DNA from: Paracoccaceae bacterium | Lineage (GTDB): Bacteria; Pseudomonadota; Alphaproteobacteria; Rhodobacterales; Rhodobacteraceae | Direction: 5' to 3' | DNA length: 40,725 bases | Assembly: GCA_024639125.1 (NCBI GenBank) | Contig: JAHEJA010000008.1 | Location: forward strand, 1-40,725 | In this document: piece by piece, positions 34,622 to 40,725 of the stretch | How the letters are laid out: each line of letters opens with the position of its first letter | How positions within the stretch are numbered: position 1 is the stretch's first letter | Position numbers and translations under genes: made by a program | The notes under the pieces: model-generated | The model's input: the letters and a program-made list of their open reading frames with translations, nothing else | Databases searched by the model: none | Told to the model about the DNA's origin: nothing

Positions 34622-35857
34622 ATGGATTTAGGAATTACTGAAAAAGTTGCCCCGCTGATTGCGGCGGTGCGGGACATGGTTGAAAATGACATTGCCCCGC
34701 TCGATGCGGAATTTCACGCCGAAGTGGGCAAACACCCGTCCGGAGACAGGTTCCAGCACACAGCCCGTCAATTGGAAATCCTGGATGGTCTGAAGGCCAA
34801 AGCCAAGGAACGGGGGCTTTGGAATTTCTGGCTGACCGATAGCGACAAAGGCTATGGGCTAAGCACCGTTGAATATGCCTATCTTGCCGAAGAAATGGGC
34901 AAAGTGTCGATTGCCGCTGAAGTGTTCAATTGTAATGCGCCCGATACCGGTAATATGGAAGTGCTTGAACGCTATTGTAGTGCCGAACACAAAGCACGGT
35001 GGTTGACAGATTTGCTAGAGGGCAACATCCGTTCGGCTTATGTCATGACAGAACCAAACCTTGCGTCTTCGGATGCGGCGCAATTGTCATTCGAGGCCAA
35101 AAAAGATGGCGATGAGTGGGTCCTAAATGGTGAGAAATGGTGGATTTCAGGGGCGGGTGATCCGCGCTGCAAAGTCTATATCCTTATGGCGTGTTCTGAT
35201 CCAGACGCGGCAAAGCATAGCCGCCACACGATGTTTATCATGGATGCCAATACCCCCGGCATCGAGGTCTTGCGCCCGATGCAGGTGTTTGGCAATGATG
35301 ATGCCCCTCATGGGCATATGCACCTGCGGTTCACGAATGTACGCATTCCTGCATCTGCGGTGATTTTGGGTGAAGGGCGTGGGTTCGAAGTGGCTCAGGG
35401 GCGGCTTGGACCTGGCCGTATCCACCACTGTATGCGGGCTATTGGTCAAGCGGAAAAAGCATTGGAAATGATGTGCCTACGTGGATTGTCACGGTCTGCC
35501 TTTGGCAAGCCTTTGACGGATCTGGGTGGGAATTTTGATATCATTGCAAATGCACGGATGGATATCGAAATGGCCCGTTTGTTATGTCTTAAGGCCGCTT
35601 ATATGATGGACACAGCCGGCGTAAAAGCTGCGCAGCCGTGGATTTCCAAGATCAAAGTGGTTGCCCCAATTATGGCTGGGCGTGTCATTGATGACGCGAT
35701 GCAGCTGCATGGGGCGGCTGGGATCAGTCAGGATTTTGATCTGGCACATATGTGGACGCATGTGCGCACGTTGCGATTTGCGGATGGTCCGGATGCAGTA
35801 CATCGTCGCCAAGTTGCACGCGCGGAATTGAAAAAGTACAGCAACGCACAAACGTGA
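34622..35857 (+). CDS. Acyl-CoA dehydrogenase
   Basis: A 411-residue FAD enzyme that forms an alpha,beta double bond in acyl-CoA. It shows the N-terminal helical domain, the middle domain with YVMTEPNLASSDAAQL and KWWISGAGDPRCKVYI, the FAD-contact ANARMDIEMARLLCLKAAYMMD, and the C-terminal QLHGAAGISQDFDLAHMWTHVRTLRFADGPDAVHRRQVARAEL. It belongs to the ACAD10/11-like branch. The catalytic base is not certain from sequence alone. It is much shorter than DmdC (about 590 residues), so it is probably not the DMSP-pathway dehydrogenase in spite of the DmdB-like neighbour 15 bp upstream. The two genes probably form one operon for acid activation and first oxidation. Confidence 0.92.
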   Translation: MDLGITEKVAPLIAAVRDMVENDIAPLDAEFHAEVGKHPSGDRFQHTARQLEILDGLKAKAKERGLWNFWLTDSDKGYGLSTVEYAYLAEEMGKVSIAAEVFNCNAPDTGNMEVLERYCSAEHKARWLTDLLEGNIRSAYVMTEPNLASSDAAQLSFEAKKDGDEWVLNGEKWWISGAGDPRCKVYILMACSDPDAAKHSRHTMFIMDANTPGIEVLRPMQVFGNDDAPHGHMHLRFTNVRIPASAVILGEGRGFEVAQGRLGPGRIHHCMRAIGQAEKALEMMCLRGLSRSAFGKPLTDLGGNFDIIANARMDIEMARLLCLKAAYMMDTAGVKAAQPWISKIKVVAPIMAGRVIDDAMQLHGAAGISQDFDLAHMWTHVRTLRFADGPDAVHRRQVARAELKKYSNAQT

Positions 35858-35880
35858 TCGCATTTTACCCCCGTTGGATC

Positions 35881-35912
35881 GCCTCCGGCGGGGGAGTATT
35901 TTAAGCAAAAAG
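35881..35912 (+). repeat. Dispersed 3' element, copy 3
   Basis: A GCCTCC/GGCGGGGG-type GC-rich stem is followed by GTATTTT, a 4-nt gap, CAAAAAG and AAAG. It lies between the acyl-CoA dehydrogenase and convergent dtd. It resembles the copies at 21501 and 25940. Confidence 0.5.
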
Positions 35913-35929
35913 AAAGCTCAGGCTTTGGG

Positions 35930-36373
35930 TTAGCTGTCGGTGTCGAGCCAGATGGTTATGGGGCCATCGTTGAGCAAGCTGACTTTCATATCGGCGCCGA
36001 ACGCACCAGTTTCCACTGGAATGCCGATGTTTGAAAGGGCCGAGGCGAAGTAGGTATAAAGATGGCGACCGTCATCAGGTTTTGCCGCAGCTGAAAAACC
36101 CGGACGATTGCCGCGTGATGTATCGGCGGCAAGGGTGAATTGGCTTACCACTAGGGCGGAGCCGTTTATATCCAGAACAGATTTGTTCATTTTGCCTGCG
36201 TCATCTGCAAAAATGCGCAGTTTTGAAATTTTCTGGGCCAATTGATCGGCGGTTGCTTCGCTGTCGCCTTGCATCGCGCAGATCAAGATCAACAGGCCTT
36301 GATCGCAGCTGCCGATTGTGGTGCCGTCAACGGTGACGGAGGCATGGGCGACACGTTGAAGAAGGGCGCGCAT
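35930..36373 (-). CDS. dtd: D-aminoacyl-tRNA deacylase
   Basis: It hydrolyses D-amino acids from mischarged tRNA, a proofreading step in the cytoplasm. The 147-residue protein starts [17 protein letters not shown], has the active-site [18 protein letters not shown] and the C-terminal [11 protein letters not shown] with the cross-subunit Gly-cisPro motif. This matches the Dtd family in length. The ATG at 36373 has AAGGAA 9 bp upstream, and the nine codons before it are outside the family. It is 1 bp after the stop of the zinc-ribbon protein gene (TGA-T-ATG), so it is co-translated, though its function seems unrelated to that gene. Confidence 0.96.
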   Translation of the reverse strand: MRALLQRVAHASVTVDGTTIGSCDQGLLILICAMQGDSEATADQLAQKISKLRIFADDAGKMNKSVLDINGSALVVSQFTLAADTSRGNRPGFSAAAKPDDGRHLYTYFASALSNIGIPVETGAFGADMKVSLLNDGPITIWLDTDS

Positions 36374-36374
36374 A

Positions 36375-37517
36375 TCAGAGTGTTCCTTGTTGTTTTGCAA
36401 CTATGTAGCCAATTCCGGCGGCAATGATAAGTCCTGCGATTACCGCGAGTGTGATTTTAAAGGCGGAATAGGGCCGTTCGCCTTGGACGCGCCCTGTGCG
36501 CCCGTTGACGACAAAGCGATAGGATTTGCCTTTGTATTTATAGGCTGCCACCCATACGGGCAGAAGGATGTGTTTAAAGGTCACGTCCTGAATATCGGTA
36601 TTAATTGAGTGGATCCGTTGGCGATCACCGCCGATGTCAAAGCGAACATCGCGTGCGATGACTTTGTCCATTTTGTCCCGTGCTTGGGTGAAGCCATCTG
36701 GTAGGGCGACGCTATATCCTTGAGCTTGGAAGCCAGCGAGGTATTCGGGGCTATAGGGTGTGAGTTCGGCAAGGTCCCAGGGTTCTAAGGCATCGGTAAA
36801 TTTTTGCGGTAGGGCTGTGGAGGCAAGAACAAGAACATCGTCAAAAAAGCGTGCAACACGGCCTGATGCTGGAAACCAGCGGATCTTTTGTACGCGTTGT
36901 TGGGTGGGTTTCCCATCGCGCATCACGGTTCTGGTTTCATAATAGACCATGCCGCGTTCACCGCGATAGGACGATTTTGTATCGGCATCAAAGGTCCAGA
37001 ATGGCACGTAAATGCCCTGCATGCGTCGGCCTTTGCGGGCATATTCCTTGAGCCCGTTGGGGGCAAACCACAGCTTGCCCAACCACGTTGTCATCGCGGT
37101 TTTCGCCGAGTGTTCATCCAAGGCAAAGGGAAGCAAGGCTTTGGGTTTGATTTGGCGATGTGTGCCAGTATCGACAACAATTGGCGTGGCGCAAAAGGGG
37201 CATTCGCTGGCGTGTTCTGTTCCGTGAAATTCGATTTCAGCGGCACAGTTCGGACAGGAGGAATGCCGCAATTCTTGGATTTCTGATGCAGCAAGTGCGC
37301 CGGACAGGGCGGCATTAAAGTCAAGTTCGTGGATGCTGGACGCCCATGGGCCCGGCTGTGCTATGGAGTGTGTGTGACCACAATGATCGCAAATCAGTTT
37401 ACCGCCATCCGGAGAAAAGCGATAATCTGCACCACATTGATCACAGGGAAACCGATGTTCTGATTGGACCGCTGTTGATCCCTGTTCTAAGTTGTCCGTT
37501 GCGCCGTCTGTATTCAC
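36375..37517 (-). CDS. Zinc-ribbon membrane protein of the YdjG/TFIIB-like kind
   Basis: A 380-residue protein with two zinc-ribbon modules near the N-terminus ([23 protein letters not shown] and [10 protein letters not shown]...[10 protein letters not shown]), a long middle domain with [29 protein letters not shown]-like beta content, and a C-terminal transmembrane segment ([21 protein letters not shown]). Database annotations of this kind are often TFIIB-type zinc ribbon or primosomal-protein-like. The partner gene upstream encodes an SPFH/YdjI-type protein, as in the Bacillus subtilis ydjFGHI operon, where related proteins help place an SPFH protein at the membrane. I chose the GTG at 37517 with AAAGG upstream: the frame is open earlier but overlaps the SPFH gene, whose stop is at 37544. 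Confidence 0.82.
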   Translation of the reverse strand: MNTDGATDNLEQGSTAVQSEHRFPCDQCGADYRFSPDGGKLICDHCGHTHSIAQPGPWASSIHELDFNAALSGALAASEIQELRHSSCPNCAAEIEFHGTEHASECPFCATPIVVDTGTHRQIKPKALLPFALDEHSAKTAMTTWLGKLWFAPNGLKEYARKGRRMQGIYVPFWTFDADTKSSYRGERGMVYYETRTVMRDGKPTQQRVQKIRWFPASGRVARFFDDVLVLASTALPQKFTDALEPWDLAELTPYSPEYLAGFQAQGYSVALPDGFTQARDKMDKVIARDVRFDIGGDRQRIHSINTDIQDVTFKHILLPVWVAAYKYKGKSYRFVVNGRTGRVQGERPYSAFKITLAVIAGLIIAAGIGYIVAKQQGTL

Positions 37518-37543
37518 GTCACTGCCTTTTTCTAACCCAAGTC

Positions 37544-38653
37544 CTATATCGCTGGCGGAGGAGGGGGCGGTAAAATTGTAAAGAGTTGCGCAAGCTCGGC
37601 CACGTCTTCTGCGCGCAACCACCCGTCTTGGCCCGGGGTCCAAACGAGGCTTTCGCGTGTTAGGTGGCCTTCGCTCGCCATGCGGCCCATTGCTGCTTTG
37701 GAAAATGGGCCTTTGGTTTTGCCATTTTCAGCAATATGCCACACATGTTCGACAGGTGGAGGAGGCGGGGCGATGGGCGCTGTGGCGGCTGGGGCTGCCC
37801 CCCATGGGCCAGAAGCCATTTGTTGTGCCATTGCCATACCCATGCCAGCGCCAATACCGGCCCCCATGCCACCGCCGGGTTGGGTTGCGGCGGCGGTCAT
37901 GGCTTCGGCGGCGGCAAATTGTGTATATTTACCCAAATCGCCTGCGATGCCCATGCTGGTGCGTTTGTCCAAGACCGCTTCGACTGCTGGGGGAAGCGAA
38001 ATGTTTTCGACATAGAGTTCTGGCATGCTGAGGCCATAATCGGCCAAAGTCGCGGAAATTTGGCTTGCGACCAATTTACCAAGCTCGGCGGTATTGGCCG
38101 CCATATCCAAAACAGGGATGCCACAGGATGCGATCACGCGGGAAAATTCTTGGACGATGATGTTGCGGATTTGAAAGCTGATTTCATCCATGGTGAATTC
38201 GCCATCTGTGCCTACGATTTCTGTCAAGAACCGCGCCGCATCAGAAATGCGAATGGAATAGGTCCCATAAGCGCGCAAACGAAGGGGGCCGAATTCTGGG
38301 TCGCGCACCATGATCGGGTTTTTGGTGCCCCATTTCAGGTTGTTAAAGCGCGTTGTGTTGACGAAATATATTTCGGATTTAAACGGGCTTTTGAACCCAT
38401 GGTCCCAATGATTGAGCGTCGTCATAATGGGCATGTTGTTGGTTTCCAACATATATAGCCCCGGTGTAAAGACATCCGCCAGCTGCCCTTCGTGAATGAA
38501 AACCGCAGCTTGGCCTTCGCGGACCGTTAGTTTTGCACCATATTTAATTTCATGGCCTTCGCGTTCAAAGCGCCAAACCATTGTGTCGCGCGTGTCATCG
38601 ACCCAGTGAATGACGTCAATGAATTCACCTGTTAAAAAGTCAAAGATTCCCAT
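37544..38653 (-). CDS. SPFH-domain protein with C-terminal GYF-like module (YdjI type)
   Basis: A 369-residue protein. Residues 1 to about 255 form an SPFH/band-7 domain of the 'virion core protein' YdjI kind (FIDVIHWVDDTRDTMVWRF, VREGQAAVFIHEGQLADVFTPGLYMLET, KNPIMVRDPEFGPLRLRAYGTYSI). A Gly/Met/Ala-rich low-complexity linker follows (PGGGMGAGIGAGMGMAMAQQ), then Pro-rich runs around a GYF_2-like domain (HVWHIAENGKTKGPFSKAAMGRMASEGHLTRESLVWTPG...GWLRAEDV). SPFH proteins form membrane-associated oligomers; GYF modules bind proline-rich peptides, including its own tails. The ATG at 38653 follows GAGGAGCC. It is 15 bp from the DUF2927 gene and 26 bp from the zinc-ribbon gene, all in one operon. 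Confidence 0.87.
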   Translation of the reverse strand: MGIFDFLTGEFIDVIHWVDDTRDTMVWRFEREGHEIKYGAKLTVREGQAAVFIHEGQLADVFTPGLYMLETNNMPIMTTLNHWDHGFKSPFKSEIYFVNTTRFNNLKWGTKNPIMVRDPEFGPLRLRAYGTYSIRISDAARFLTEIVGTDGEFTMDEISFQIRNIIVQEFSRVIASCGIPVLDMAANTAELGKLVASQISATLADYGLSMPELYVENISLPPAVEAVLDKRTSMGIAGDLGKYTQFAAAEAMTAAATQPGGGMGAGIGAGMGMAMAQQMASGPWGAAPAATAPIAPPPPPVEHVWHIAENGKTKGPFSKAAMGRMASEGHLTRESLVWTPGQDGWLRAEDVAELAQLFTILPPPPPPAI

Positions 38654-38668
38654 AGGTTGGCTCCTCGT

Positions 38669-39652
38669 TTACGAATTTGGTTGGTTTAGCTCGGTGGCAA
38701 TTTCTATGATCCAAGGTGTCGCCGTGTCCAAAGACATGCCAGATTTCAACCGTGGATCATAGAGCATCTGCAACAGAACTTGATCATGTGTGGTTAGGGT
38801 TGCGAATTCTTCGTCGTCATTAAAAATCGACGGGCGCGCACGTGGGCTGTCATTACTAAGCCCAAGCCCTTGGGCGATTTCTTCGTGATAGCAGGATGTG
38901 CGCATAAGGTCGGGATGCTCTGCGCGGATCAGCGCAAAGGCATAGGTGATTTGATTGTTCTGTTGGGGGTCGGAAAATGAAAAAACCAGACAATGCACGT
39001 CTTTGGGCATTTGTTTCAGGATGCGTTGCGTTTCATTTCGAATGACCGACCCGCGTTTTGCCAAAAGCTGGTCGATGTCGCGGGCATCATCGAGCCCTGC
39101 GAGCATGACGTCAAAGTTCACATTTCTTGTCGATAAACTTATGGGGTGGCGCGTCAATCTGGCGAGCCTTTCGACATAGGATTGCACCAAGGGTGTGTCT
39201 TGGGTTTTTACGGTTTCGGGAACAGAGCTGCCAAAGCTAAGACCGATGCGCACGGGCCTGGTCCATTTCGAAAGCAATCCTTGAGCCGTATCGTCAGCTG
39301 CAACAAAACCTTGTCCGTATTTGAATTCGTCAAAAAAGGCGATGCGCGTGAAATTGGTTTGGATGTCGTCGATATCAAACGGCGTATCAATTCCGCCACC
39401 ATCGGTGCGCAACAGGCCACGCGCAGTTAGGGATGTTTCAAGCCGCGCATAATAAGCGGCGAGATCACGCGATGCTTTGGATATTGGAGCAGTGGGTGTA
39501 ACTTCAAACTGATTTTCACCTTGCTTTTCACCTAGCGTTTCAATGCCTTCGGGCGCAGCGGGCAAAGGCGTTGGGGCGGACGTGCATCCAGACATGGCAC
39601 TGTGTATAACCAACACAGTACCAAAGATGACGTATCGCCCCAACCGTTTCAT
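38669..39652 (-). CDS. DUF2927-family lipoprotein, putative metallopeptidase-like
   Basis: A 327-residue predicted lipoprotein with signal peptide and lipobox MSGC (Cys22). The mature part is the DUF2927 domain. It has the N-terminal YYARLETSLTARGLLRTDGGG, the central FVNVNFDVML-like strand and SFSDPQQNNQITYAFALIRAEHPDLMRTSCYHEEIAQGLGLSNDSP. The HEEIAQGLGL segment resembles a degenerate zincin motif (H-E-x2-x-G). Activity is not established for the family. The ATG at 39652 overlaps the telA stop by 1 bp, so it is translationally linked to telA. It is in the same operon as the SPFH protein. Confidence 0.86.
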   Translation of the reverse strand: MKRLGRYVIFGTVLVIHSAMSGCTSAPTPLPAAPEGIETLGEKQGENQFEVTPTAPISKASRDLAAYYARLETSLTARGLLRTDGGGIDTPFDIDDIQTNFTRIAFFDEFKYGQGFVAADDTAQGLLSKWTRPVRIGLSFGSSVPETVKTQDTPLVQSYVERLARLTRHPISLSTRNVNFDVMLAGLDDARDIDQLLAKRGSVIRNETQRILKQMPKDVHCLVFSFSDPQQNNQITYAFALIRAEHPDLMRTSCYHEEIAQGLGLSNDSPRARPSIFNDDEEFATLTTHDQVLLQMLYDPRLKSGMSLDTATPWIIEIATELNQPNS

Positions 39653-40725
39653 TAGATGTCGTCACCTGCATCGGCGACTTCGTCAATGGATGTATTCTTG
39701 CGGGATTTGGCGGCAGCCAAGGTATCACGCAATTCGGTTTCCATTTTCTTAAGCTCTTCTTCTGCAGCACGGCGTTTTGCTTTGCCATCGTCTGCGATTT
39801 GAAGGCTTTCTTCGATTGTTCCAATAAGATCGGCATTCGCCTTTTTGATGGCTTCGATATCAAAGACACCGCGTTCCATTTCTTCGCGGATCACTTTGTT
39901 GGATTCACGCAGGTTCGCAGCATTCGCCGTTAGCAATTCATTGGTCAAATCATTTGCTTCGCGCACAGCTTTGGCAGCATCGGCAGAGCGTTGGATCGTC
40001 ACGGCCTGCGCCAATTGTGTTTCCCACAACGGAACTGTGTTGACCAAGGTTGAATTGATTTTGGTCACCAAAGATTTGTCATTTTCTTGCACCAAACGAA
40101 TGGAGGGCAACGACTGCATTGTGACTTGGCGTGTCAATTTCAGATCGTGAACACGGCGTTCTAGATCATCGCGGGCCGCGCGCAAATCCCGAAGCTCTTG
40201 GGCTTGCATGACTTTGTCTGTTTCGTCAGCTGCGGTAACGTCGGCTTCTTTTGCAGGGATAATCGTTGCGTCAAGTTCGCGTAGCTTTTCTTCGCCTGCG
40301 GCAATGTAAAGCGCCAATTCGTCATAAAACTGAAGGGTTTTGTCATACAAAAGATCAAGCGATTTGATATCTTTCAAGAGGGTTGTTTCATGCCCCAAAA
40401 GGTTTTCTGTGATCTTGTCGATTTGGCTTTGGATGGTTTCAAAACGCGCGGTGAATTTGGCAATAGGGGCCGCGCGACCAATGAGCTTTTCCCACCAGCT
40501 GCGATCTCGGCGCAAGTCTAGTTCTGAGACCGAAAAACCGCGGATTGTTGTGACCATATCGCGCAAGGAATCACCGGCTGGGCCGACATCTTTGTTGCGG
40601 ACACCTTGCAACATGGATTGGCTGATTTCTTGCAATTCTTCTTGGGCGGCAGAGCCAAAACCGATGATGGAATTTGTGTCTTCCATGTCAATTTCATCAA
40701 TGCGCTTGCGAATTTCTGTGCCCAC
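39652..40725 (-). CDS. telA: Toxic-anion resistance protein TelA family, 5'-partial
   Basis: A 357-residue part of a TelA-family protein, coiled-coil and cytoplasmic. Visible features are the N-terminal DTNSIIGFGSAAQEELQEISQSML, followed by RSWWEKLIG, a central IRGFSVSELDL and long charged helices (KAVREANDLTNELLTANAANLRESNKVIREEMERGVFDIE). Members were named for tellurite resistance but are more broadly linked with envelope-stress clusters. The frame reaches the window edge at a GTG, and family members begin further upstream, so a short N-terminal part is missing. The stop overlaps the DUF2927 start. Confidence 0.9.
   Translation of the reverse strand: MGTEIRKRIDEIDMEDTNSIIGFGSAAQEELQEISQSMLQGVRNKDVGPAGDSLRDMVTTIRGFSVSELDLRRDRSWWEKLIGRAAPIAKFTARFETIQSQIDKITENLLGHETTLLKDIKSLDLLYDKTLQFYDELALYIAAGEEKLRELDATIIPAKEADVTAADETDKVMQAQELRDLRAARDDLERRVHDLKLTRQVTMQSLPSIRLVQENDKSLVTKINSTLVNTVPLWETQLAQAVTIQRSADAAKAVREANDLTNELLTANAANLRESNKVIREEMERGVFDIEAIKKANADLIGTIEESLQIADDGKAKRRAAEEELKKMETELRDTLAAAKSRKNTSIDEVADAGDDI

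Overview
The window looks like chromosomal core sequence of a marine alphaproteobacterium of the Rhodobacterales (Roseobacter group). The evidence is the order mdh-sucCD-odhAB-lpd, an sdhCDAB operon beside mesaconyl-CoA hydratase and an Mcl2-type enzyme, a divergent ethylmalonyl-CoA mutase / crotonyl-CoA carboxylase-reductase pair next to luxR-luxI, a DmdB-like ligase, and typical small Rhodobacterales families (DUF1737, NnrU, DUF1989, DUF2927). GC content is moderate by eye. I see no tRNA, rRNA, CRISPR array, transposase or prophage gene.

Layout. 1-2375 (+): the 3' part of a repetitive RTX calcium-binding surface or secreted protein. It is broken by an apparent one-base deletion near 1977 and carries a nine-G tract. 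2426-12239 (-): TCA-cycle genes in transcription order mdh, sucC, sucD, odhA, odhB, a MAPEG-family gene, lpd. 12403-13155 (+): a TauE/SafE transporter. 13248-16612 (+): a tight operon of mcl2, nnrU, a DUF1737 gene, mch and a DUF4344 metallopeptidase. 16884-21462 (+): sdhC, sdhD, sdhA, a small lipoprotein, a sulfotransferase, sdhB. 21567-22625 (+): a small membrane/zinc-ribbon protein and a DUF1989 protein. 22616-25834 (-): a TbpB-like lipoprotein, a divergent SHMT-like PLP enzyme, deoD and a GNAT acetyltransferase. 25975-29529: ecm (-) divergent from ccr (+). 29724-31303 (+): a 72-aa protein, luxR and luxI. 31347-35857 (+): a RecD-like helicase, a DmdB-like acyl-CoA ligase and an acyl-CoA dehydrogenase. 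35930-40725 (-): telA (partial), a DUF2927 lipoprotein, an SPFH/GYF protein, a zinc-ribbon membrane protein, dtd.

How it fits together. Most genes serve central carbon metabolism: the TCA cycle from 2-oxoglutarate to oxaloacetate, plus parts of the ethylmalonyl-CoA pathway (Ccr, Ecm, Mch, Mcl2) for acetyl-CoA assimilation. Two shared cis-elements link these blocks. The first is a pair of GTGATCAC palindromes with centres exactly 21 bp apart, found upstream of both sucCD and sdhCDAB. The second is a TGC-rich 13-bp site about 70 bp upstream of mdh, mcl2 and ecm, resembling reported PhaR sites. These are the strongest candidates for undescribed regulation here. The quorum-sensing pair beside ccr and the TelA/SPFH/zinc-ribbon cluster at the right edge are the other accessory systems worth attention.
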